Assembly: GCF_900156025.1 (NCBI RefSeq)
Contig: NZ_FTMO01000002.1
Coordinates: 310,001-374,000 of the forward strand
DNA from: Allobosea sp. TND4EK4
Lineage (GTDB): Bacteria; Pseudomonadota; Alphaproteobacteria; Rhizobiales; Beijerinckiaceae
Length of the DNA: 64,000 nt
Reading direction: 5' to 3'
Below the pieces are notes generated by a model that was given only the letters and a program-made list of their open reading frames with translations, made no database searches and was not told the DNA's origin. Positions 38,843-46,967 of this stretch are shown here, piece after piece. Position 1 is the first letter of the stretch; each line of letters opens with the position of its first letter. The position numbers and the translations under genes are program-made.

Positions 38843-38873
38843 GATGATCCATCACGCAAATTGATGGATCATC
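38843..38873. promoter_or_regulatory. 12-bp perfect inverted repeat between trxB and the LysR gene
   Basis: GATGATCCATCA and TGATGGATCATC flank a 7-base AT-rich centre. It begins 10 bases after the trxB stop. No T-tract follows, so an operator or processing hairpin for the LysR gene is more likely than a terminator. Confidence 0.5.
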
Positions 38874-38946
38874 TCACCAGATTCAGTCCCAAAAAGAACA
38901 ATCTCCGCCAAGCAGACATTGACGCACAAGGACTTTACCCCCCAAC

Positions 38947-39867
38947 ATGCGCGAAACGCATAACGGGGGACGCGCGGTGGATTGGGACCGCATTCGCATT
39001 TTTTATACGGTCGCGGAGTCGGGCAGCTTCACCAAGGCTGGCGACGTCCTTGGCTTGAGTCAATCGGCCGTCAGCCGCCAGATCGGTGCGCTGGAGCGTG
39101 AGCTGCGCGCGCCGCTTTTTCACCGGCACACCCGCGGCCTGATCCTGACCGAACAGGGCGAGCTGCTCTGGCGTGCGGCCCGGGAGATGACGCAGCGGCT
39201 GGAGCGCACCCGCTCGCAGCTCTCCGAGACCCGCGAGCATCCGTCGGGCGAGCTCAAGGTCACCGCCACGCGCGGCCTGGGCGGCCATTGGCTCACGCCG
39301 CGCCTGGCCGAGTTCCTGGATCTGTACCCCGACATCCGCGTCGAGCTGATCCTGACCGACGAGGAACTCGACCTGTCGATGCGCGAGGCCGACATCGCCA
39401 TCCGCCTGCGGCAGCCGCAGCAGCCGGACCTGATCCAGCGCAAGCTCTTCACGGTGCATTTCCACGTCTACGCCGCACCGGCCTATGTGAAGCGCTTCGG
39501 CGAGCCCAAGAGCTATGACGACCTCGACAACCACCGCATCCTGTCCTTCGGTGGAACCTCGCCCTCCTATCTGACGGCGGTGCACTGGCTCGGCACCATC
39601 GGCCGCGACCAGCGCAATCCGCGCCCCGTCCATCTGACCGTGAACAACATCACGGCGATGAAGCGGGCCGTGGACTCCGGAGCGGGTATCGCGGTGCTGC
39701 CGGACTACCTGATCGAGCCGGGCTCGCCGCTGGTGCAGATGATGCGGGAAACCGAGATGCCGCAGCTCGAGAGCTATCTGGTCTATCCCGAGGAAATGAA
39801 GTCGGTCGCGCGCGTCCAGGTCTTCCGGGACTTCCTGATCCAGAAGGCGCAACGCTGGACCTATTGA
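38947..39867 (+). CDS. LysR family regulator, LsrB-like
   Basis: 306 residues from ATG 38947; a GTG at 38977 (VDWDRIRIF) is a likely alternative. N-terminal winged helix with FTKAGDVLGLSQSAVSRQIGALERELRAPLFHRHTRGLILTEQG, then a substrate-binding domain. Placement after trxB and the strong N-terminal match point to LsrB, a redox-linked regulator of Rhizobiales. Unlike the redox-sensing LsrB proteins I know of, this one contains no cysteine at all. A terminator follows at 39896. Confidence 0.87.
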   Translation: MRETHNGGRAVDWDRIRIFYTVAESGSFTKAGDVLGLSQSAVSRQIGALERELRAPLFHRHTRGLILTEQGELLWRAAREMTQRLERTRSQLSETREHPSGELKVTATRGLGGHWLTPRLAEFLDLYPDIRVELILTDEELDLSMREADIAIRLRQPQQPDLIQRKLFTVHFHVYAAPAYVKRFGEPKSYDDLDNHRILSFGGTSPSYLTAVHWLGTIGRDQRNPRPVHLTVNNITAMKRAVDSGAGIAVLPDYLIEPGSPLVQMMRETEMPQLESYLVYPEEMKSVARVQVFRDFLIQKAQRWTY

Positions 39868-39895
39868 GCCGACGCACCGAGCGTTCGTCAGCCTG

Positions 39896-39928
39896 AACCC
39901 GCTGCCTGATTCTTGGGCGGCGGGTTTT
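39896..39928 (+). terminator. Intrinsic terminator of the LysR gene
   Basis: AACCCGC-T-GCC / GGC-G-GCGGGTT with a 9-base loop, followed by TTTT. The stem starts 29 bases after the LysR stop codon. Confidence 0.7.
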
Positions 39929-40277
39929 CCGTTCGGGGCGCCCTCCAGTCGGATCGAGCCTCGAGCCGATATGCCGCTCCGGTGGGCCGAACCGTCTGCG
40001 ACTGGCCCTCTGCGGAGCATTCCATCGTGCTCAATCTGCGTCGAGCGCATATTTCTCAATCATTTACAGTCAAATTAGTCCCATTCGGGCCCTAGCCATG
40101 CAATTTGCGCATGACAGACCCAAGCTATGCTGCATTGCAAAACGGCAGGGCCTGCACAATATTGAAGCCACGGTTGTTCGAAACGGGCTCCGCAATCTCC
40201 TCCCGGCGTTGAGTTCGTTTCAGCCGTTCCCCTCTGAGATGTTTGGCGGTTGAGCCAGATGTTTCAAACTTACAAAG
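39929..40277 (+). ncRNA. Candidate small RNA locus ending at the 40278-40312 terminator
   Basis: Between the LysR terminator and a second strong plus-strand terminator there is no clear protein gene, so the second terminator needs its own transcript. The 3' half is clearly more AT-rich than the genome. A TATGCT at 40126-40131 could be a -10 element, giving an RNA of about 175 nt. A 33-codon frame from ATG 40111 and a 95-codon minus-strand frame exist but have no recognisable protein character. I could not match it to a known RNA family. Besides this I see nothing else in the gap. Confidence 0.35.
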
Positions 40278-40312
40278 CCGGCTCCCGAAAGGGATGCCGG
40301 CTCTTTTTTTGT
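40278..40312 (+). terminator. Strong orphan intrinsic terminator
   Basis: AGCCGGC-TCCC-GAAA-GGGA-T-GCCGGCT followed by CTTTTTTT. An 11-bp stem with a GAAA tetraloop and one bulged T, then seven T residues. No annotated plus-strand gene ends here. Confidence 0.85.
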
Positions 40313-40400
40313 CGCGCGGTCTGCGTTCGAAGGCCGCACCGCCATGCTGGGCTTGCTGTCGAATGACGCGGCGGGCCGGCACCAGTTCGGCCGAGCTCAA

Positions 40401-40434
40401 AGAAAAAGGCACCGCTCGTTCGAGCGATGCCTTT
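40401..40434 (-). terminator. Intrinsic terminator of the FMN reductase gene
   Basis: On the minus strand AAAGGCATCGCT-CGAACG-AGCGGTGCCTTT followed by TTTC. The stem has one mismatch. It lies 20 bases after the reductase stop codon. Confidence 0.85.
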
Positions 40435-40454
40435 GTACCCTCGGACGGGGCCCG

Positions 40455-41006
40455 TCAGGCCGCGAACCTGCCCGCGATCTTGGCGACGTTGTCGAGGAAG
40501 CCCTTCAGGAAGGCATGGGTGGTCTCGTCCGTCACATTGTGCTCGGCGTCGAACATCCCGTCCTTGTAGTTGATGAAGACCTGGCTGCCGACGACGACCC
40601 CGGCGAGATTGGTCATGATCATGCGCAGCTCCTGCTGGGCCGCGGCGGTGCCGACAGCGCCGCCGCTGGTACCGGTGACGGCCACGACCTTCCCGGCCCA
40701 GGAGCTCTTGCCATAGGGCCGCGAAGCCCAGTCGATGGCGTTCTTGAGCACGGCGGGAATCGCGCGGTTGTGTTCCGGCGTCACGATCAGGATGGCGTCG
40801 GCCGCCTCGATCTCGCGCTTCAGCCGCAGCGTCGGCTCGGGCCGGTTGGGCTCGAGGTCCTGGTTGAACATCGGCAGATCGTCGATCTGAACGAAGGACG
40901 ATTCGAAAGCTCCTTCGCCGAGCTTGGCCAGCGCCTGCGCCAGCTTGCGGTTGATCGACTCGCGGCGGTTGCTGCCGACGACGATGGCGAGCTTCAGTTT
41001 GGCCAT
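40455..41006 (-). CDS. NADPH-dependent FMN reductase
   Basis: 183 residues with a flavodoxin-like fold: LAIVVGSNRRESINRKLAQALAKL binds the FMN phosphate, LIVTPEHNRAIPAVLKNAIDWASRPYG is the family's isoalloxazine-side motif, and VAVTGTSGGAVGTAAAQQELR follows. It reduces FMN or quinones/azo compounds with NAD(P)H in the cytoplasm. It is a single gene with its own terminator. Confidence 0.92.
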   Translation of the reverse strand: MAKLKLAIVVGSNRRESINRKLAQALAKLGEGAFESSFVQIDDLPMFNQDLEPNRPEPTLRLKREIEAADAILIVTPEHNRAIPAVLKNAIDWASRPYGKSSWAGKVVAVTGTSGGAVGTAAAQQELRMIMTNLAGVVVGSQVFINYKDGMFDAEHNVTDETTHAFLKGFLDNVAKIAGRFAA

Positions 41007-41111
41007 GATACCCTCGAAACGGAGTTGAAGGCCGCGACACTAGCGGCGCGGGGGCTGGACGCAAGCGCTCGCCCGCAAGCCCATCATTGCAGCGTCCCAA
41101 GCAGCAAGCGC

Positions 41112-41726
41112 TCAGCGCGAACCGGGCCGCGCGGCCAGCGGCAAGGCATCGAACAGGCTGGGTTCGGCGCTGGTCCGGGCCTTTTCGATGGTCAGGATCC
41201 TGAGTTTGGTTTCGACGCCGCCATCCGCGGAGAAGCCGCCTGTCTTGCCGCCGGCCGCCAGGACACGGTGACAGGGCACGATGATCGGCCAGGGGTTCTG
41301 GCCGAGCGCGACGCCGACCGCCCTCGCCGCTCCCGGCTCGCCCAGGCGCTGCGCGACCTCGCCATAGGTCAGCGTCTCGCCATGCGGGATCGCGAGCGCG
41401 ATCTCGTAGACCTTGCGGTGGAACGCCGGGACGGTCTCGATCGCGAGTGGAAGATCCGAAAGATCCCGCTTCTCCCCGGCGAACAGGGCCTGGATGCCTG
41501 CGACCGCCCCAGCGACGAAGCCTTCCGCAGCCGCCTCGCTGGCTTCCGGAAAGCGCCGTGCCAGCCGGTGCCGTGCAGCCCCCTCATCGCCCTCGGGGAG
41601 CTGCGCACCGATGAAGCGCTCGCCCTCCCAGGCCAGCGCGCAGATGCCGATCGCGGTCTCGAAGAGATGGAAATGCTGGGTCACGATATCAGTCTCGGGC
41701 AGAGCAAGCGCTGACCCGAGAGTCAT
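41112..41726 (-). CDS. ogt: Methylated-DNA-protein-cysteine methyltransferase
   Basis: Up to 204 residues. The C-terminal half carries the DNA-binding helix (GETLTYGEVAQRLGEPGAARAVGVALGQNP, in part) and the acceptor cysteine in IIVPCHRVLAAGGKTGGFSADGG. It removes alkyl groups from O6-alkylguanine by transfer to its own cysteine. The ATG at 41726 lies inside a palindromic repeat (41722-41761) and has no clear ribosome-binding site; a GTG at 41681 (VTQHFHLFE) may be the real start. Confidence 0.92.
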   Translation of the reverse strand: MTLGSALALPETDIVTQHFHLFETAIGICALAWEGERFIGAQLPEGDEGAARHRLARRFPEASEAAAEGFVAGAVAGIQALFAGEKRDLSDLPLAIETVPAFHRKVYEIALAIPHGETLTYGEVAQRLGEPGAARAVGVALGQNPWPIIVPCHRVLAAGGKTGGFSADGGVETKLRILTIEKARTSAEPSLFDALPLAARPGSR

Positions 41727-41761
41727 GGGCAGCCGGTGCCCGGGTCAAGCCCGGGCATGAC
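41722..41761. repeat. Short copy of the dispersed palindromic repeat
   Basis: GTCATGGGC...GCCCGGGTCAAGCCCGGGCATGAC. GCCCGGG arms form a hairpin with a TCAA loop; the outer GTCATG/CATGAC ends match. One end coincides with the annotated ATG of ogt. Confidence 0.6.
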
Positions 41762-41777
41762 GAGCGCCGTCAGCGGC

Positions 41778-42734
41778 TCACATGAAGAGCTTCTCGCCCT
41801 CCAGCCCCTTGTAGAGCCCGGCAACCTGCTCGCCATAGCCGTTGTAGATCAGTGTCGGCCGCCGTTCGCGCGAACCCAGCACCTGCTCGCTCGCCTGGCT
41901 CCAGCGCGGATGCGGCACGGCCGGGTTCACATTGGCCCAGAAGCCGTATTCGGAGGCCTGCAGCCCCTCCCAGAAGGTCTTGGGGCGCTCCGCGACGAAG
42001 CTGATCTTGCGGATCGACTTGACCGATTTGAACCCGTATTTCCACGGCGTGATCAGGCGGATCGGCGCGCCGTGCTGCGTCGGCAGCGGCTTGCCGTAGA
42101 TGCCTGTGACCAGCAGCGGCAGCTCGTTCGTGGCCTCCGCGATCGTCAACCCCTCGGTATAGGGCCAGGGATACCAGCGCTGGTTCTGCCCCGGTGCGAC
42201 GCGCGGATTCATGAAGGTCTCGAAGCGGATGTATTTGGCGCCGGAAAGCGGCTTCGCCATCGCCACGAAGGACGCCAGCGGAATGCCGGTCCACGGCACC
42301 GCCATCGCCCAGGCCTCGACGCAGCGGAAGCGATACAGCCTTTCCTCGAGCGGCAGCTTGCGCACGAGATCGTCGAAACCGATCTCGAAAGGCTTCTCGA
42401 CAAGGCCGTCGACCTGGATCGACCAGGGCCGCACCGGCAGTTTCTGCGAAGCGTCGACAATGTCCTTCGACATGCCGAATTCGTAGAAATTATTGTAGTT
42501 CGCCGCGTCTTCCGCCTTGGTCAGCGGCACGTCGAGCTTGTAGGCCTCGTTGCGCCTGGCCGGGTAGAGATCGAGCGTCGGGTCGGCCGCCTGCGCGGCG
42601 GCGAGGCTTGGCAGCGCAGCCGCCCCGGCGAGGCCAGCGGCCCCCGCCATGAGCTCGCGGCGATTGAGGAACACGCTCTCCGGCGTGGCCTCGCTTTCCG
42701 GCATTTCCCAGCCGGCACGGCGCTTGATCAGCAT
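41778..42734 (-). CDS. msrP: Periplasmic methionine-sulfoxide reductase, molybdenum subunit MsrP
   Basis: 318 residues from the ATG at 42734. Twin-arginine signal NRRELMAGAAGLAGAAALP, then a sulfite-oxidase-type molybdopterin domain with the Mo-ligand Cys in RFRCVEAWAMAVPWTG and RLITPWKYGFKSVKSI. It repairs oxidised methionines in periplasmic proteins, receiving electrons from the haem membrane protein MsrQ. No msrQ gene is adjacent on either side. A strong hairpin (42819-42857) separates it from leuB upstream. Confidence 0.93.
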   Translation of the reverse strand: MLIKRRAGWEMPESEATPESVFLNRRELMAGAAGLAGAAALPSLAAAQAADPTLDLYPARRNEAYKLDVPLTKAEDAANYNNFYEFGMSKDIVDASQKLPVRPWSIQVDGLVEKPFEIGFDDLVRKLPLEERLYRFRCVEAWAMAVPWTGIPLASFVAMAKPLSGAKYIRFETFMNPRVAPGQNQRWYPWPYTEGLTIAEATNELPLLVTGIYGKPLPTQHGAPIRLITPWKYGFKSVKSIRKISFVAERPKTFWEGLQASEYGFWANVNPAVPHPRWSQASEQVLGSRERRPTLIYNGYGEQVAGLYKGLEGEKLFM

Positions 42735-42818
42735 GACGGACCTGTCTCCGCTTTCGTTGAAGGCCGTTAGGCCACGAAAGCGGAGACGCGGCAATTCACG
42801 AGGGGGAGAGGAAGGAAG

Positions 42819-42857
42819 GGCAATGGGCGATCGGACTTTTCCCGATTGCCTATTGCC
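42819..42857. repeat. 16-bp inverted repeat between leuB and msrP
   Basis: GGCAATGGGCGATCGG pairs with CCGATTGCCTATTGCC along its full length, with two G-T pairs, around a 7-base loop. There is no T-tract on either strand. It could act as a weak terminator or stability element for leuB, or be a mobile palindromic unit. Confidence 0.6.
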
Positions 42858-42870
42858 GACGGCCCCGAAC

Positions 42871-43980
<1,110 letters not shown>

Positions 43981-44027
43981 GGTCGTCTCGCCTCGTCTGG
44001 GAAATCCGTTTCCTCGCGCGGCTGCTT

Positions 44028-44057
44028 AGAGCATCGGCCCGGAAAGGGGAATGCTCT
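44028..44057. repeat. Inverted repeat upstream of leuB
   Basis: AGAGCAT and ATGCTCT, 7-base arms around 16 bases that include CCGGAAAGGGG. It resembles a degenerate copy of a GAGCATG...CATGCTC palindrome common in rhizobial intergenic DNA; that comparison is from memory. Confidence 0.4.
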
Positions 44058-44168
44058 GGCGGCAATCCGGCGTACCGCCGGGCGCATCGGCACGAGGCTT
44101 GGACCCTGACGCGGTGGAAAGGGGCGAAACCCATGCTTCGTCCCGGAATGTGACGGACCGGCTTCACG

Positions 44169-44681
44169 ATGACACGCTCGAAACGACTGCTCTGGACGCT
44201 GCCCATCCTGGCAGCAACCGCACTCGGGAGCTGGCGCTATGCCATCGGCAGCACGCATGGCCATACGCCCGAGGCCGTGAAGGCGATGACCTTCGCGCCC
44301 TATGCGACGCAGAAGGCGCTCTATCATGTCACCGAGGGCAGCGGCCTGATCGGCCATGGCCGCTATCGCAACCTGCTGCAGATCGCCCGCAACCATCTGC
44401 AGGCGGTCGGCGTCGGCCGCCTCGATCTGCGCATCGTCCTGCAGGGCGACGGCATCGAGTTGCTGGAACTCGCCAGGAGCGACAAGGATCTCGCCGCACG
44501 CATCGACGCGCTGAAACGCGATGGCGTGCGCTTCCTGATCTGCCGCAACACGATCATGGGGCATGACCTGGATCCGGCGGACCTCTATGGCGTTGCGCCC
44601 GCCGACATCGTCCCGGCCGGCATCGCCGAGGCGGCGTCGCTGGCCCAGCAGGGTTACGTCTATCTCAAGCCGCTCGGCTGA
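44169..44681 (+). CDS. DsrE family protein with N-terminal membrane anchor
   Basis: 170 residues. An uncleaved-looking or weak signal (LLWTLPILAATALG, about 7-20) precedes a DsrE/DsrF-type fold: NHLQAVGVGRLDLRIVLQGDGIELL, with ALKRDGVRFLICRNTIMG carrying one Cys, and PAGIAEAASLAQQGYVYLKP. DsrE proteins elsewhere relay sulfur; many stand-alone exported ones have no known role. It is divergent from leuB across 188 bases. Confidence 0.82.
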   Translation: MTRSKRLLWTLPILAATALGSWRYAIGSTHGHTPEAVKAMTFAPYATQKALYHVTEGSGLIGHGRYRNLLQIARNHLQAVGVGRLDLRIVLQGDGIELLELARSDKDLAARIDALKRDGVRFLICRNTIMGHDLDPADLYGVAPADIVPAGIAEAASLAQQGYVYLKPLG

Positions 44682-44730
44682 GCGGGTGTGCGGCCATTGG
44701 CGCTGCCGCCGATGGCCGCGCTCGCAGACC

Positions 44731-46320
44731 TCAGCCCGTCTTCTCGATGTTCCAGAAGAACTGCACGGGCGCCAGCACCATGCCCTTGAGGCTGGTGCGA
44801 TAGGCCATCGGCTGCTGCACCAGCCCGCAGGGCGCATAGGGCACCACCTCGAAGCCGCGCCGCTCGATCTGTGCCGCGATCTCCTTCTGCTTGGCGTCCT
44901 CGGGGGTCGCGATCCATTGGTCGCGCAGCCCTTCCATGGTCGGGTCGTCCGGCCAGCCGAAGAAGGCCGAGCTGCCATTGGCGCGCATCAGCGGGTGCAG
45001 GGCAGGGTTCAGCGTGTCGGCGCAGGACCAGAGCGTATGGAAGATCGACCAGCCCCCCTGCTCCGGCAGGCCGCGATTGGCGCGCCGGCCGATGAAGCTC
45101 GCCCAGTCGGTGGCGACGAGGTCGCAAGCGATGCCGAGCTTCTTCAGCAGGTCCTGGGTCACCATGCATTGCTGATAGGCGATGGGCTGGTCGGACGGGG
45201 CAAGCAGCACGACCTTCTCGCCCCTGTAGCCCGCCTCCCTCAGCATGGCCTTGGCCTTCTCCAGATCGCCCGGCAGCGCCTCCTTGCCGCCGGCGCCGGT
45301 CGACATCGGCGAGCCGGGCGTGAAGAAGGTCTTGGCTTCCTGATAGTAGGCCTTGTCGCCGACCACGGCGTCCATGTAGTCGCTCTGCTGGATCGCGGCC
45401 ATCACCGCCCGTCGCACGCCCGGATTGTTGAAGGGCGCCTGCATATGGTTGAAGCGCATCACCAGGAACAGCCCCAGCGGCACGTTCCTGATCACAACAT
45501 CCTTGCTCTTGTACAGCACCGGCAGCAGGTCGACCGGCGGCTGCTCGTACCAGTCCACCTCGCCCTTGGTCAGGGCACCGACCGCGGCGCCCGGCTCGGT
45601 CAGCGCCAGCCACTCGATCCGGTCGATCTTTGCCACCTTGCCGCCCGCGGCCCAGGATGGCTCTTCCTCGCGCGGCTTGTACTCGGCGAAGCGCTCATAG
45701 ACCGCGCTCTGGCCGGGCACCCATTGCTTGTCGGCGAAGCGCCACGGCCCGGAGCCGATGGCTTCGGTGATCGGCCTCATCGCATCGGTCAGCGCGATCC
45801 GCTCCGGCATGATGAAGGGCACGTTGGAGGAGAGCTTGCCGAGCGCCGCCGGCAGCATCGGGAAGGGCTTCTTCAGCCTGACGCGGAAGCTGCGCTGGTC
45901 GATCGGCTCATAGGCCTCGACGAAGGTCGCGAAAGTCTGGCCGAAGGCGTCGCGCTTCGACCAGCGGGCGATCGAGGCGATGCAGTCCCTGGACGTGACG
46001 GGCTGCCCGTCATGGAAGGCGAGCCCTCCGCGCAGCGCGAAGCTCCAGCTCAGCTCGTCCGGCGCGGTCTCCCAGCTCTCCACCATCTGCGGCTTGATGC
46101 CGAACTGGGCATCGGTCGCGAACAGAGTGTCATATATCAGGTAGCCATGGTTCCGGATGACATAGCTCGTCAGCGTGATCGGATCGAGCGAGGGCAGCGG
46201 CGTCGAGGGGATGAAGCGCAGGGCAGCAGAACTTCCTTGCGAAAAGCTGGCATTCGGCATGAAGGCAGAAGCGGCAAGCGCGCTCGTCCCCTTGAGCACC
46301 GTGCGACGGCTCGTTGTCAT
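44731..46320 (-). CDS. ABC transporter substrate-binding protein, peptide/opine type (SBP family 5)
   Basis: 529 residues from the ATG at 46320, with a GGGGAG site. Twin-arginine-like signal TTSRRTVLKGTSALAASAF, then the family 5 pattern: LDPITLTSYVIRNHGYLIYDTLF, WSFALRGGLAFHDGQPVTSRDCIAS and the DPTMEGLRDQW C-terminal lobe. It would bind a peptide, opine or similar solute in the periplasm. The permease and ATPase genes are not present, so it is either an orphan or they lie elsewhere. A RidA gene lies upstream on the same strand, 86 bases away. Confidence 0.9.
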   Translation of the reverse strand: MTTSRRTVLKGTSALAASAFMPNASFSQGSSAALRFIPSTPLPSLDPITLTSYVIRNHGYLIYDTLFATDAQFGIKPQMVESWETAPDELSWSFALRGGLAFHDGQPVTSRDCIASIARWSKRDAFGQTFATFVEAYEPIDQRSFRVRLKKPFPMLPAALGKLSSNVPFIMPERIALTDAMRPITEAIGSGPWRFADKQWVPGQSAVYERFAEYKPREEEPSWAAGGKVAKIDRIEWLALTEPGAAVGALTKGEVDWYEQPPVDLLPVLYKSKDVVIRNVPLGLFLVMRFNHMQAPFNNPGVRRAVMAAIQQSDYMDAVVGDKAYYQEAKTFFTPGSPMSTGAGGKEALPGDLEKAKAMLREAGYRGEKVVLLAPSDQPIAYQQCMVTQDLLKKLGIACDLVATDWASFIGRRANRGLPEQGGWSIFHTLWSCADTLNPALHPLMRANGSSAFFGWPDDPTMEGLRDQWIATPEDAKQKEIAAQIERRGFEVVPYAPCGLVQQPMAYRTSLKGMVLAPVQFFWNIEKTG

Positions 46321-46406
46321 GATCGTCTCCCCTGATCTGTAGCCCGCCTTCTGAGCCAGCGGTTGCACGCAAGAGATATACCAGATCGGCGCCGACGGGA
46401 GCCCGT

Positions 46407-46790
46407 CTATCGGCTCAGTCGCGCGGTCACCTCGATCTCGACCTTCATCTCGGGCTTCAGCAGCCCGGCAACGACATAGATGCCCGCCGCCGGCCGGATC
46501 TCGCCGAAGACCTCGCCGCAGACGGTCAGCACCGGCTCGCAATGGACGCGGTCGGTGACGAAATACTGGGCACGCACCACCTGCGCGAGCGAGGACCCGG
46601 CGTCCGCCAGCACGCCCTCGAGCGTGCGGAAGATGTTCCGCGCCTGCTCGGCGGCATCCTCCGGCATCGTCATCGTGGCGTAGTCGTAGCCGGTGGTGCC
46701 CGAGACAAAGACAAGGTCGCCGTCGATCACGGCGCGCGAATAGCCGAAGGCGCGCTCGAAGGGCGAGCCGGTGGAAATCAGGCGGCGCAT
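46407..46790 (-). CDS. RidA family protein
   Basis: 127 residues. GSPFERAFGYSRAVIDGDLVFVSGTTGYD, FRTLEGVLADAGSSLAQVVRAQYFVTD and a C-terminal VEIEVTARL give the YjgF/RidA fold, with the conserved Arg in the substrate cleft. RidA enzymes hydrolyse reactive enamine/imine intermediates. It is probably read with the downstream substrate-binding protein; such pairs are common in amino acid or amine catabolic loci. Confidence 0.92.
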   Translation of the reverse strand: MRRLISTGSPFERAFGYSRAVIDGDLVFVSGTTGYDYATMTMPEDAAEQARNIFRTLEGVLADAGSSLAQVVRAQYFVTDRVHCEPVLTVCGEVFGEIRPAAGIYVVAGLLKPEMKVEIEVTARLSR

Positions 46791-46814
46791 GGGAGTTCTC
46801 CGAATGAAACGGCC

Positions 46815-46913
46815 GTCATCCCGTGCGACCGGAAGGAGACCCGGGATCCATGCCGCACCGGTTCAGGCATGGATCCCGGATTGGCGCCGCTCACGCGGCT
46901 TGTCCGGGATGAC
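46815..46913. repeat. Full-length dispersed palindromic repeat, copy A
   Basis: Ends GTCATCCCG and CCGGGATGAC; nested inner arms GGGATCCATGCC and GGCATGGATCCC around a CACCGGTTCA loop. Nearly identical to the copy at 55700-55800. Confidence 0.8.
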
Positions 46914-46967
46914 GCGGTTTTCGCCGTACAGGAAAGGAAGACGCAGACCACCGGTTTTCTGCGAATG

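Noticed and set aside
40111..40212. Short frame MTDPSYAALQNG... before the orphan terminator
   Set aside because: It has no ribosome-binding site I can defend and no family resemblance. I prefer a non-coding RNA for this region, though a small protein is not excluded.
40125..40412. Minus-strand frame of 95 codons over the candidate small RNA
   Set aside because: It runs through the orphan terminator hairpin and reads as Arg-rich low-complexity sequence.
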